Shown piece after piece: positions 16,226 to 25,760 of a DNA stretch of 40,665 nt. The first letter of the stretch is position 1; every line of letters starts with the position of its first letter. The position numbers were made by a program, and so were the translations under genes. The stretch is from an uncultured Verrucomicrobia subdivision 3 bacterium (lineage in GTDB: Bacteria > Verrucomicrobiota > Verrucomicrobiia > Limisphaerales > UBA11358), in NCBI GenBank assembly GCA_903875465.1, contig CAIQWB010000087.1, positions 1 to 40,665 on the forward strand, written 5' to 3'. The notes beneath the pieces were generated by a model. It did no database searches. It was not told the DNA's origin and saw only the letters and a program-made list of their open reading frames with translations.

Positions 16226-17506
16226 TTATGAATCTTCGAATGTCATTTGTTGTCCGTGGGGGTTCGGTTGAATCGCAAACCACTCTGCCGCGGCTGCCGG
16301 CCGCATCCGCTTCAAATAATTTGTGCGGATGACTTGGGGGCTGTTGCCGGCCTCATCCGCCACGCGGGGAATGTCCCCCAACTCGGCCACCCGGGCGGAA
16401 ATGTAGGTGTGCCGCAATGCGTTGTGTTTCCATTCCAGCGCCTCGATGGCTTCCTTGGGCTTGCCCGTAGCCGCTGCGGTGCGCAATAGCTGCTTGGTGG
16501 TATTTACCAGGGTGATGACCGGACCGCTTTCCTTGGCCAAAGGCTTTAAAAACGCCTTCAGGTTGTCGTGCATGGGCACAATGCGCCGGGTGTCGGTCTT
16601 GGCATTGCTCGCCTTCACCTCAATGAATCCCTCGGACAGGTCAATATCCTGCCAATCCAGCCGGGTAATCTCGGCATGGCGCAGGCCGGCAAACCCGCCA
16701 ATGAGGATCAGGGGCAGGATCCGCTCGTCAGCGGCAGCAATCAGCCGCCGCATTTCCTCGGGTGTGTAGGTGGAAATTTCCCCGAGCTTGCGGGCGCTGT
16801 AATTCTGAACCCCTTCCAGCCAGTCGGTGCCCTTGGCCAGGTAACCCCGGAGCACCAGCCACCGGTTGAAAAATCCAATCACGTCCCGGTGGTTGCGGCG
16901 GGTACGTTCGGCCAGGGGCAAGGCGGTCAGATGGTCGGCCACCATCTTGGGAGTGAGCGCCTGGACATCCACCTTGAATACTTCGGCAAAGCGGTCGAGG
17001 ACATTGGCCAGTTGCTTGCGGCGCAAGTCGGATTTGCCGTCCGACTCGGCCTGCTTCGTCAATAGCGCGACGGCGTCCAGCACGGTAATGCGAGGCAACT
17101 CAATATTGTGTTTCTCCAGCCAGTAGCGGATGGCCTCCTGAGGGGTCGCCCTGCCCCGCAGCGCCCGGATGGCGTCGGCCCCAATGCGGACGACTTCATC
17201 TATCGCCAAATCTATCTTCGTCTCACCTTCGCTGCCGGTCAGGATGGCGCGGGCGCGGATAACGGAATGAGCGTCGGCGGATTTGAGGTTGAGGACTTCG
17301 GCTTGGCCCTCGGTGATTTTATCAATGGCATCATTGGCGGCATCCCGTGCGTCGGCCATGGAGGAGCGCCAAACGAGCTTGCGCTGGCCCTGCACACGGT
17401 AATCGAGCACAAAATAGTCGGTGCCGTTCTTCTTGGTGGGGCGAATGCGAACGGAAACGCCGTTGCGTTTGATTTCCTTAACTTCGTTAGATGCATCGTC
17501 TTTCAT
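16226..17506 (-). CDS. tyrosine recombinase / integrase
   Basis: This site-specific recombinase inserts and excises the element. The 426-residue protein has an N-terminal arm-binding region, a SAM-like core-binding domain (about residues 140-235) and a C-terminal catalytic domain. R276 lies in GGFAGLRHAEITRLDW, the box II H361 and R365 in HNALRHTYIS, and the nucleophile Y397 in SPQVIRTNYLKRM. The position usually occupied by the third His/Trp reads GNSP instead of GHSS-type, a modest deviation. Transcription points away from the tRNA-Pro gene 61 bp away, the standard layout for a tRNA-targeting integrase. Short repeats of GATAG in the AT-rich gap to the tRNA may be arm-type binding sites. Confidence 0.93.
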   Translation of the reverse strand: MKDDASNEVKEIKRNGVSVRIRPTKKNGTDYFVLDYRVQGQRKLVWRSSMADARDAANDAIDKITEGQAEVLNLKSADAHSVIRARAILTGSEGETKIDLAIDEVVRIGADAIRALRGRATPQEAIRYWLEKHNIELPRITVLDAVALLTKQAESDGKSDLRRKQLANVLDRFAEVFKVDVQALTPKMVADHLTALPLAERTRRNHRDVIGFFNRWLVLRGYLAKGTDWLEGVQNYSARKLGEISTYTPEEMRRLIAAADERILPLILIGGFAGLRHAEITRLDWQDIDLSEGFIEVKASNAKTDTRRIVPMHDNLKAFLKPLAKESGPVITLVNTTKQLLRTAAATGKPKEAIEALEWKHNALRHTYISARVAELGDIPRVADEAGNSPQVIRTNYLKRMRPAAAAEWFAIQPNPHGQQMTFEDS

Positions 17507-17566
17507 CTATTAACATGATAGATAAAAGATAGAAATAGTCAAGAACTATCGAAAACCCTTTAAAAA

Positions 17567-17643
17567 TGGTCGGGGCGGTGAGATTCGAACTCACGACCTC
17601 TTGTACCCGAAACAAGCGCGCTACCAGGCTACGCTACGCCCCG
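17567..17643 (-). tRNA. tRNA-Pro (anticodon CGG)
   Basis: The 77-nt gene includes an encoded CCA end. The acceptor stem CGGGGCG pairs with CGCCCCG. The anticodon stem CTTGT/ACAAG encloses the loop TTCGGGT, giving anticodon CGG, which reads the proline codon CCG. The T-arm contains the usual GTTCGAATC. All arms are intact, so insertion of the adjacent element has restored the gene, as expected for integrases using the 3' half of a tRNA. Confidence 0.95.
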
Positions 17644-17759
17644 ACAACTGATTCGTGGAGTATGTCAGCAAGGGGATAAAAAGGCAATGCGGAATTGCAA
17701 AGAAAATGCCGGCTCCATGGACATTTACAACGCCGCATCGTACCAGACCTTTGACCTCA

Positions 17760-20700
17760 TCACGCTGCCAGCCGGGGTTGCCACCCCGTGAGTCGCGAAC
17801 GGACAACTTGCCCTTGGCGGGCCACCCATTGCTTGAGCCTTTCCAACTGCACATAAATCACCGGCGTGGTGTAGAGTGTGATGGTTTGGGATAATAACAG
17901 ACCACCCACCACCGCAACTCCCATCGGTTGGCGTAATTCGGACCCCGTGCCCATCCCCACGGCCAGCGGCACACTGCCCAATAGCGCAGCCATGGTAGTC
18001 ATCATGATCGGACGAAACCGGATGATGCAGGCTTGGTAGATCGCCTCCTCGGGGCTTAGATTTTCCTGCCGCTCCACCCCAATCGCAAAATCCACCATCA
18101 TGATGGCATTCTTTTTGACGATGCCCATAAGCAAAATAATACCAATGAATGAAACCAGCGACAGGTCGTAACCACATAGGATCAGGGCCAGCAATGCTCC
18201 GACGCCAGCGGATGGCAGCGATGACAGAATGGTCAGCGGATGCAACCAGCTTTCGTAAAGCATGCCCAGGACGATGTAGACCGTGACCAGTGCGGCGCCG
18301 AACAGTAGCGGTAGATTCGCCAGGGAGGTCTGAAAAACCTGTGCTGTGCCTTGAAAACTGCCTTGCACACTGGTGGGCATCCGCAATTCCTCCTTGGCTT
18401 TTTCAATTAATTCGGTCGCCGTCCCCAACGCTACGCCCGGAGCGAGGTTGAAGGAAATTGTGGCCGCCGGAAACTGGCCTTGATGATTCACGGAGAGGTA
18501 AGTGTTGCCCATGATAAATCGCGCCACGCTCGCCAACGGAACCTGTTGGCCGGTGGTGGATTTCACATAAATTTTTTGCAGGGCATCCGGATTTTTCAAA
18601 AATTGCGGTTGGGCCTTGAGAATCACGTGAAATTGGTCATATTTCTGGTAGATCACTGAAACCTGTCGCTCGCCAAAGGCATCGTAGAGGGTTTGGTCGA
18701 TGGCGGCCGGTGAGACATTCAAGCGGGCCGCCATGACTCGGTCAATTTCCACCATGGCCTGCAAACCTCCCGCCTGTTGGTCGCTGGTCACTTCCTTTAA
18801 TTCTGGGAACTGGCGAAGCCGGTTTACCAGGGCTTCGGACCAAAAAAGCAAGTCCTGCAGGTTGACGGTGGTGAGGGAATATTGATAGAGGGATTTCGTG
18901 GGACGGCCGCCCACGCGAATATCCTGACCCGGTTGCAGAAACAGGTTAATCCCCTGCAAGCGGGCCAGTTTGGGACGTAAGCGGGCAATCACTTCCTCCA
19001 CCCCCACCTTGCGCACGGACTTGGGTTTGAGCGCAATAAACATCCGGCCATTATTCAGCACCCCACCACCACCCGCACCAATGAAGGATCCCATGGCCGC
19101 CACTGCCGGATCGGCCAGCACCATCGCGGCAGCCTCTTTTTGAAGGCGCGACATCGCGGCAAAGGAAATATCCTGTGACGCCTCGGTAATACCCATCATC
19201 ATACCGGTGTCCTGCTGCGGAAAAAAACCTTTGGGCACGACCACGTAAAGGAAAACAGTAAACAGGCAGGTGGCTAGGGCTACCACCAGCATCAATGATT
19301 GATGCCGCAAGACCCAACGCAGACTGCGCTCGTACCCCCCCAGCAACCAGTTAAAACCCCGTTCAATCGTGCGGGCAAATCGACCGGGCGGACCATAGTC
19401 TGAATTCGGCCGGAGAAATCGGGAGCACAGTGTCGGAGTCAGGGTCAGGGAAATCACTCCGGAAACGAAAATTGCCACGCTTAGCGTAACCGCAAATTCA
19501 TGAAACAGCCGCCCCACCAGTCCGCCCATAAACAGCAACGGTATAAACACCGCGATGAGGGATAGGCTCATGGAGACCACCGTAAAACCAATCTGCCGGG
19601 CACCTTTCACGGTGGCAGACATGGTGTCCTCGCCCTGCTCGATAAAGCGAAAAGTGTTTTCAATCACCACAATTGCATCATCGACGACAAAGCCCACCGA
19701 AATGGTGATGGCCATCAAGGATAGATTGTCCAAGCTGAAATTTAATAGATACATTACCCCCAGGGTGCCGGCAATCGCCAAGGGCACGGTGATACTGGCA
19801 ATAAAAGTAGGCCAGAACCGGCGCAAAAAGAGAAATATTACCATGACTACCAGGGCAACCGTCAAACCCAGCGAAATCTGCACGTCATGAAATGAGGCAC
19901 GAATCGTCGTTGTCCGGTCATTGATCTGGGTGAATTTGATGGCGGGTGGAATCCACTGTTTGACACCCGGCAGCGCGGCCCGAATGCGCTCTACCGTGTC
20001 TATCACATTCGCCCCGGCTTGTTTCATGACAAATAACAGCACGGCCTGGTTGGTGCCTGACCATGCCGCCTGCCGGTCATTTTCCACCCCTTGCACCACC
20101 TGCCCTAACGCATCCAGCCTGACCGGCACTCCATTTTTTTGCGATAAGATGAGGCGTTGATATTGGCCCGCCCCGGTCAGCTGATCATTGCTCTCAATGA
20201 TGTAAGCTTGTTTGGACCCGTTTATGCTGCCCTTGGGCAAATCCACATTGACCCGTCCCAACAAGGTGCGCATATCCTCCAGGCTGTAACCCGTCGCGGC
20301 CAGCGCGGTAGGATCCACCAGCACGTTGACGGCGGATTTTTCGGAGCCACTGATGCCCACTTGGCTGACGCCCTCCACTTGGCTTAACTTTTGGCCAATG
20401 ATTTCATCCGCATACTGAAAAATGGTTGCAGCTGGCAAGGTGTCCGAGGTCAGGGCGAGCACCATGATGGGAGAATCAGCCGGATTAACTTTGCGCCACG
20501 TGGGCGGGCCTGGCAGATCCAGGGGGAGATCGGCAGCGGCCGCATTGATGGCGGCTTGCACGTCGCGCGCGGCACTATCAATTTTACGGTTTAAATCAAA
20601 TTGCACCGTCACCGAACAAGCCCCCAGCGTGCTGCCAGAGGTCATTTCGGTCACCCCGGCAATCTGGCCAAGCCGTTTTTCCAACGGCGCTGCCACTGCC

Positions 20701-20882
20701 GAAGCCATGGTGGCGGGCGCTGCCCCCGGCAGGCTGGCTCCCACGGAAACCACCGGAAAATCCACCCTCGGTACCGGGGCCACCGGCAGCAACCGGTAGG
20801 CCGCCAGCCCCAGCATGAACAAGCCCAGGGCCAATAGGGATGTGCCCACCGGGCGGCGAATGAATGGACCGGAAATGTTCAT
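17760..20882 (-). CDS. RND multidrug efflux pump subunit (MdtC-like)
   Basis: This is an inner-membrane proton-driven transporter of the HAE1/RND family. It begins at ATG 20882 (MNISGPFIRRPVGTSLLALG); the frame is open further upstream, but that part overlaps the preceding pump gene. The 1040-residue length, twelve membrane segments in two halves, and large periplasmic loops fit the family. The proton-relay aspartates are D401 and D402 in GFVVDDAIVVIEN, and the TM10 lysine lies in GIVKKNAIMMVDF. It overlaps the upstream pump gene by 4 bp (ATGA). The pairing of two different RND subunits with one adaptor is the MdtABC/heterotrimeric pattern. No TolC-like outer-membrane gene lies in the window. 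Confidence 0.93.
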   Translation of the reverse strand: MNISGPFIRRPVGTSLLALGLFMLGLAAYRLLPVAPVPRVDFPVVSVGASLPGAAPATMASAVAAPLEKRLGQIAGVTEMTSGSTLGACSVTVQFDLNRKIDSAARDVQAAINAAAADLPLDLPGPPTWRKVNPADSPIMVLALTSDTLPAATIFQYADEIIGQKLSQVEGVSQVGISGSEKSAVNVLVDPTALAATGYSLEDMRTLLGRVNVDLPKGSINGSKQAYIIESNDQLTGAGQYQRLILSQKNGVPVRLDALGQVVQGVENDRQAAWSGTNQAVLLFVMKQAGANVIDTVERIRAALPGVKQWIPPAIKFTQINDRTTTIRASFHDVQISLGLTVALVVMVIFLFLRRFWPTFIASITVPLAIAGTLGVMYLLNFSLDNLSLMAITISVGFVVDDAIVVIENTFRFIEQGEDTMSATVKGARQIGFTVVSMSLSLIAVFIPLLFMGGLVGRLFHEFAVTLSVAIFVSGVISLTLTPTLCSRFLRPNSDYGPPGRFARTIERGFNWLLGGYERSLRWVLRHQSLMLVVALATCLFTVFLYVVVPKGFFPQQDTGMMMGITEASQDISFAAMSRLQKEAAAMVLADPAVAAMGSFIGAGGGGVLNNGRMFIALKPKSVRKVGVEEVIARLRPKLARLQGINLFLQPGQDIRVGGRPTKSLYQYSLTTVNLQDLLFWSEALVNRLRQFPELKEVTSDQQAGGLQAMVEIDRVMAARLNVSPAAIDQTLYDAFGERQVSVIYQKYDQFHVILKAQPQFLKNPDALQKIYVKSTTGQQVPLASVARFIMGNTYLSVNHQGQFPAATISFNLAPGVALGTATELIEKAKEELRMPTSVQGSFQGTAQVFQTSLANLPLLFGAALVTVYIVLGMLYESWLHPLTILSSLPSAGVGALLALILCGYDLSLVSFIGIILLMGIVKKNAIMMVDFAIGVERQENLSPEEAIYQACIIRFRPIMMTTMAALLGSVPLAVGMGTGSELRQPMGVAVVGGLLLSQTITLYTTPVIYVQLERLKQWVARQGQVVRSRLTGWQPRLAA

Positions 20883-23800
20883 CGCACCGAAGCGCTTTTC
20901 ACGAATTGGCCGACTTGTGGCGGAGCCGCCACGGCCGCCCGGCCGCGCAAACGATTTGCCAGCCGGTCCAAGTAAAGATAGATCACCGGGGTGGTATAGA
21001 GGGTCAGAAATTGGGAGATAACCAATCCGCCTACAATGGCAATGCCCAGGGGCTTGCGCAATTCGGAACCGGATCCCTGCTCCAGCGCCAATGGCAGAGC
21101 CCCGAGCAACGCAGCCATGGAAGTCATCATGATCGGCCGGAAACGCAGCAAACAAGCCTGGTAAATGGATTGTTCCGGAGAGAGCCCCTCGTGGCGCTCG
21201 GCCTCCAAAGCGAAATCAATCATCATTATGGCGTTTTTCTCCACAATTCCCATGAGCAAAATAATGCCAATCAGGGCGATCAACGACAGTTCCGTATGCG
21301 TTAATAGCATGGCCAACAAAGCCCCCACCCCGGCCGAAGGCAGGCTCGACAAAATCGTGAGGGGATGCACATAGCTTTCATACAAGACGCCCAGAATAAT
21401 GTAAATCACCACAATGGCGGACAGAATCAGGAAAGGTTCACTGGTTAGGGAAGCGCGAAATTCGGCCGCACTGCCGGAATAACTCGCGACCACAGTTTCC
21501 GGCAATTGAATTTCCTCGCCTGCCCGCTGAATGGCGTCCACTGCCTCGCCAAGGGAACTACCCTGCCGGATGTTGAACGAAAGTGTCACCGCGGGAAACT
21601 GCCCTTGGTGGGTGATGGCCAGTGGCGCTGGCACGATTTTGGCCTGGGAAAAAGCACTCAAGGGCACCATTTGTCCCATGGTGGATTTCACGTAAATGTG
21701 GCTGAGCGAGGCCGGATTGCGTTGAAACGCCGGGGCCACCTCCAGAATCACCCGATACTGGCTCAATTGGGTGAAGATAATGGCCACCTGGCGCTGCCCA
21801 AAGGCATCATACAATGTATTGTCAATCGCCGCCGGTTGCACATTCAGCCGGGCCGCCGCATCGCGGTCCACCTCCACGCTCAATTGCAAGCCTTGGGACT
21901 GCTGGTCGGAGGCCGCGTCCGTCAATTCCGGCAGGGACTGCAATTTGGCGAGCAGCTTGGGGGCCCATGCCGCCAGTTCGGCATCGTCGGCGTCTTCCAG
22001 TGTATATTGATATTGTGTGCGGCTGACCCGGCTGTCAATTTGCACATCCTGCGCAGCCTGCATGAATAAGGAGATCCCTTCAATATCTTTGGTGGCCTCC
22101 CGGAGCCGGTCAATAATCTGGCTCGCGCTTTGCGCCCGCTGGTGGCGCGGTTTGAGGCTGATATAGAGGCGGCCGGAATTCACTGTTTGGTTAACCGTGC
22201 CCGCCCCCACAAACGAGGCCACACTCACGACATCCGGATCATGGCCGACAATTTCCGCCACTGCCCGCTGCCGCTCCACCATCGCCTCAAAGGAAATCGT
22301 CTGGGCCGCATCGGTGACCCCGATAATCATGCCCGTATCCTGTTGCGGCAGGAGCCCCTTGGGGATAATGATGTACAAATAGACGGTGGCTCCCAGCGTG
22401 ATAAAAAACACTCCGAGCACTAGTGGCTGGTGGCGCAGGACCCATTGCAACCCGCGGTCGTAGGCATTTAACCAGGCACGGAACCAGGCTTCCGTGATGG
22501 CAAACCAACGCCCCGGCTTCTGCTCCCCTTCCGGTTTCAGCAGCCGGGCACACAGCATGGGCGTGAGGGTCAGCGAAACCACGGCGGAAACCGCCACGGC
22601 GATGCTCACCGTCAGCGCGAATTCTCGAAAGAGCCGGCCCACCATGCCGGTCATGAACAGCAAGGGGATAAAAACGGCAATAAGGGATACGCTCAGCGAG
22701 ATGACGGTAAAGCCAATTTGCTTGGATCCCTTCAAGGCGGCATTCATCGGCGTCTCGCCCATTTCAATATATCGCACGATGTTTTCGATCATCACGATGG
22801 CATCATCTACCACGAAGCCGGTGGAAATGGTAAGTGCCATCAGGGACAAATTATCCAGGCTGAAGCCCGCCAGCTTCATCACGCCAAAAGTACCCACCAC
22901 CGCCAGCGGCAGGGCAATCCCCGGAATGACCGTGGCCCAGAATTTTCGCAAAAACACAAAAATCACCATAACCACCAGCGCGATCGCCAGGGCCAGGGTA
23001 AACTGTACATCGGCAATCGAAGCCCGAATGGTTTCCGTCCGGTCAGTGAGAATGCCCACCTTGACGGTGGGCGGAATGGAGGCCTCCAGTTTCGGCAGCA
23101 AGGCTTTCACCCGCGTGGCCGTCTCAATGATATTCGCGCCGGGTTGTCGTTGGATGTCCAGAATCACGGAGGGTTTGCCAGCCACCCAGCCACCCAGCCG
23201 CACGTTCTCCACATTGTCAATGACCTGGCCAATGTCCGACAAGCGCACCGGCGAACCGTTCGTGTATGCCACGATAACGGCCGCGAAATCTGCGGCAGAA
23301 ATCAACTGGTCATTCGCGCCAATGGCATAGGACTGCCGGGGTCCGTCGAAGCTGCCTTTGGGGGCATTTACGTTATTGGCGGCCAAAGCCGCACGCACAT
23401 CCTCCAGCCCGATGCCATAGGCGGCCAGTGCGGTGGGATTGGCCTGCACCCGCACCGCGGGCTTTTGATTGCCTTCAATGGTCACCAAGCCTACTCCCGT
23501 CACTTCGCTGAGCTTTTGCGCCAGCACCGTGTCCACAATGTCATTCACCTTCTCCAGCGGCAGAGTATCCGAGGAAATTTGCAGCGTCAGGATGGGCGTG
23601 TCCGCCGGGTTGACCTTGCTATAAGTAGGGGGACTGGGCATGGTGGCTAACACGCCTCCTGCCGCATTGATGGCCGCTTGAATATCCTCGGCCGCCGCAT
23701 CAATGTCCCGGTCCAGGTTGAATTGCAGGGTGATGCCCGCGTTGCCAAAGGAACTTACGGAGGTCATGCTATCCAGTCCGCTGATCTGGCCAAACTGGCG

Positions 23801-24004
23801 CTCCAGCGGGGTGGTCACTGAAGACACCATCACGCCGGGACTCGCACCGGGATATTGGGCGACGATTTGTACCGTGGGAAAATCCACCGGCGGCAGGGAA
23901 GACACGGGCAGCAGTGAATATCCCAGGCAGCCCATCAGCACCACGCCGACCATGAGCAGCGCGGTGGCCACCGGTCGCCGGATGAATGGTTCGGATAGGT
24001 TCAC
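20879..24004 (-). CDS. RND multidrug efflux pump subunit (MdtB-like)
   Basis: This is the second RND pump protein of the operon, 1041 residues, starting MNLSEPFIRRPVATALLMVG. The relay aspartates are D400 and D401 in GFVVDDAIVMIEN; the TM10 motif is GIVEKNAIMMIDF, with Glu before the conserved Lys where the companion has Lys. The sequence is homologous to, but clearly distinct from, its neighbour throughout, so the pair arose by an old duplication and probably forms a mixed trimer. It overlaps the adaptor gene by 4 bp and the next pump gene by 4 bp, giving translational coupling of all three. Confidence 0.94.
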   Translation of the reverse strand: MNLSEPFIRRPVATALLMVGVVLMGCLGYSLLPVSSLPPVDFPTVQIVAQYPGASPGVMVSSVTTPLERQFGQISGLDSMTSVSSFGNAGITLQFNLDRDIDAAAEDIQAAINAAGGVLATMPSPPTYSKVNPADTPILTLQISSDTLPLEKVNDIVDTVLAQKLSEVTGVGLVTIEGNQKPAVRVQANPTALAAYGIGLEDVRAALAANNVNAPKGSFDGPRQSYAIGANDQLISAADFAAVIVAYTNGSPVRLSDIGQVIDNVENVRLGGWVAGKPSVILDIQRQPGANIIETATRVKALLPKLEASIPPTVKVGILTDRTETIRASIADVQFTLALAIALVVMVIFVFLRKFWATVIPGIALPLAVVGTFGVMKLAGFSLDNLSLMALTISTGFVVDDAIVMIENIVRYIEMGETPMNAALKGSKQIGFTVISLSVSLIAVFIPLLFMTGMVGRLFREFALTVSIAVAVSAVVSLTLTPMLCARLLKPEGEQKPGRWFAITEAWFRAWLNAYDRGLQWVLRHQPLVLGVFFITLGATVYLYIIIPKGLLPQQDTGMIIGVTDAAQTISFEAMVERQRAVAEIVGHDPDVVSVASFVGAGTVNQTVNSGRLYISLKPRHQRAQSASQIIDRLREATKDIEGISLFMQAAQDVQIDSRVSRTQYQYTLEDADDAELAAWAPKLLAKLQSLPELTDAASDQQSQGLQLSVEVDRDAAARLNVQPAAIDNTLYDAFGQRQVAIIFTQLSQYRVILEVAPAFQRNPASLSHIYVKSTMGQMVPLSAFSQAKIVPAPLAITHQGQFPAVTLSFNIRQGSSLGEAVDAIQRAGEEIQLPETVVASYSGSAAEFRASLTSEPFLILSAIVVIYIILGVLYESYVHPLTILSSLPSAGVGALLAMLLTHTELSLIALIGIILLMGIVEKNAIMMIDFALEAERHEGLSPEQSIYQACLLRFRPIMMTSMAALLGALPLALEQGSGSELRKPLGIAIVGGLVISQFLTLYTTPVIYLYLDRLANRLRGRAAVAAPPQVGQFVKSASVR

Positions 24005-25272
24005 GGGCGATTGGTGGCTGTCGCGATCCCCTTCCCGGGCGTGCCGGATCCGGCCAGCCGGATGCGCGACCCGTCTTGCAATTTATACTGGCCATCTACC
24101 ACAACTTCCTCTCCCATGTCCAAGCCGTCGTTGATTAACGCCAGTCCATCCTGGATTTGTCCAACCGTCACGGCCCGCACCTCAACCGTGTCCTCATCTT
24201 TCACCACAAAAATAAACGCACCTTTGGGGCCACGCTGCACGGCCGCCTCGGGCACCACCAAAGCATTTGTCCGCGTCAACAATTGCAATCGGGTGTTAAT
24301 GAATTGTCCCGGCCACAATTGCGTTTTCTCATTGGGAAAGGTGGCTTTAAGTCGGATGGTCCCTGTGGTCGGATCGATCGAATTGTCGATGACCGTCACT
24401 TGGCCACGGTCCAGCACGGTGGTATTGTCCCGGTCCGTCGCCAGCACCGTGAGAATGCCGGCGCGACTTTGCTGCTGGATTTGGGCCAGATTTTGCTCCG
24501 GCAGGGTGAACATCACCGAGATGGGCCGCATCTGCGCAATGACGACCAGTCCACCGGCATCGCTCGCATGCACAATATTTCCCTGATCCACCAGCCGCAC
24601 CCCCGTCAGACCATCCAGGGGGGAAGTAACCTTTGTGTAATTCACCTGCACTTGGGCGGAATCGATGGCCGCCTGATCCGCCGTTACCGCGGCTTCCAGG
24701 GTTTTGACTTGGGCCGCCACCTGGTCATAGCTGTCTTGGGAATTAATCTTGGCCGCCAGCAAATCCGCCTCCCGCTTCAGTTCGATGCGTTGCAAATTCA
24801 ATTGGGCTTCATCCTGTCCCTTCTTGGCTGCCGCTTGTGCGCGGGTGGCGAGATAAGGTGCGGGATCAATTTCCGCCAGTACTTCGCCCGCGTGCACCGC
24901 CTGCCCTTCAGTAAAATTAACTTTTTCCAATTGGCCGTCCACCCGCACATGCACGGTCACAGAGTTGAAAGCCTGCACCGTGCCCAGTCCTTCCAAATAA
25001 ACCGCCACATTGGTTTTCATCACCTGTCCGGTCACCACCGGCACCGGCCCCCCCATGCCTCCCCGACCTCCCGCCGGTTTGGCCGTGGCTGCGGTGTTTA
25101 GGCGCCAGTTAACGAGCGCCCCCAACCCCAAGGCCAGGAGCACCAGAACAGAAATAAATATCCACCCGCCCTTTGGGCCAGAGCCACCACCCCTGACTGT
25201 GCTCAGGCGGGCGCGGTGCGCCTCCACCGCACCGGTCTTCGTTGGATCCAAATTGGATGGCAATTTCGTCAT
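24001..25272 (-). CDS. RND efflux periplasmic adaptor (membrane fusion protein, MdtA-like)
   Basis: This adaptor bridges the pump to an outer-membrane channel. From ATG 25272 (MTKLPSNLDPTKTG) it has 423 residues; a TTG at 25287 is an alternative start but lacks better spacing. A single anchor helix (about 36-56, WIFISVLVLLALGLGALVNW) is followed by a Gly-rich stretch, the split lipoyl domain (EKVNFTEGQAVHAGEVLAEI), a coiled-coil hairpin, and beta-barrel and proximal domains (GTIRLKATFPNEKTQLWPGQ). It is first in the operon, 4 bp overlapped with the MdtB-like gene. No adjacent regulator was found. Confidence 0.93.
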   Translation of the reverse strand: MTKLPSNLDPTKTGAVEAHRARLSTVRGGGSGPKGGWIFISVLVLLALGLGALVNWRLNTAATAKPAGGRGGMGGPVPVVTGQVMKTNVAVYLEGLGTVQAFNSVTVHVRVDGQLEKVNFTEGQAVHAGEVLAEIDPAPYLATRAQAAAKKGQDEAQLNLQRIELKREADLLAAKINSQDSYDQVAAQVKTLEAAVTADQAAIDSAQVQVNYTKVTSPLDGLTGVRLVDQGNIVHASDAGGLVVIAQMRPISVMFTLPEQNLAQIQQQSRAGILTVLATDRDNTTVLDRGQVTVIDNSIDPTTGTIRLKATFPNEKTQLWPGQFINTRLQLLTRTNALVVPEAAVQRGPKGAFIFVVKDEDTVEVRAVTVGQIQDGLALINDGLDMGEEVVVDGQYKLQDGSRIRLAGSGTPGKGIATATNRP

Positions 25273-25481
25273 GATTTCAAATCTCAAGCAGCCTTCGTTG
25301 GGTGTTACAATGTTGTAATGAACACTTTACGGCAAGACCATCAGCAGGGCAATGAAGGAACGCACCCCCCTCTTGACGTCAACTGAAACCGTCTTGCCGC
25401 CGGTCTTTAAAATTATGGGGTGCAATAATAAGCTGAATCTGGGGCTGGCCCGCGAAGCGGTGCCATAATAGTCTCTTGCCC

Positions 25482-25712
25482 ATGCAGAATAACGCGGCTT
25501 TTTTTCTGGGTTTGCGGCTCGTTTTCCTGGGCCTGTTCCTGTTCACGTTGGGCGCCGGGATTTACGGCGCGCGCCATTATCAAAAATTATTTGGGATCGA
25601 CCGGACCATGCCGAGTGAGACCCGCAGTGCCCGCAATTACACCAAACTCCTCGTCATCGCGGTTTGGATCCACGCACTGTTGATCATGGGGGCTTTTGCC
25701 TGGTTGCTGTAG
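25482..25712 (+). CDS. small inner-membrane protein, unknown
   Basis: The 76-residue protein from ATG 25482 (MQNNAAFFLGLRLVFLGLFL) has two predicted membrane helices, about residues 7-28 and 55-75, joined by a basic, polar loop (ARHYQKLFGIDRTMPSETRS). The frame is open six bases earlier at a TTG. It is divergent from the efflux operon with about 209 bp between starts and convergent with the M14 peptidase gene. It has no recognised family; the hydrophobic pattern and an intact frame support a real gene. Confidence 0.6.
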   Translation: MQNNAAFFLGLRLVFLGLFLFTLGAGIYGARHYQKLFGIDRTMPSETRSARNYTKLLVIAVWIHALLIMGAFAWLL

Positions 25713-25760
25713 ATTTTTTGCGCCCATCACCCGCCTGCCAAGGCCAACCTATCGCAGATT

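Larger units (their letters stand above)
11190..17566. mobile_element. integrative element at tRNA-Pro, left end unresolved
   Basis: A tyrosine integrase beside the 3' end of an intact tRNA gene, excisionase-like proteins, a RepA-like helicase with iterons and several unknown proteins together indicate a small integrated, replication-capable element, such as a phage satellite or mobilisable island. No capsid, terminase, relaxase or conjugation genes are present. The right end should be the tRNA 3' end. I searched for a second copy of the tRNA 3' segment to the left and found only a short 10-bp match (GTCGGGGCGG near 10247), too weak to accept. The left end may therefore lie outside the window, which would make the defence island its cargo. 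Confidence 0.6.

Noticed and set aside
20883-21155. Upstream extension of the MdtC-like pump gene
   Set aside because: The extension overlaps the preceding pump gene out of frame; the family start MNISGPFIRRP begins at 20882.
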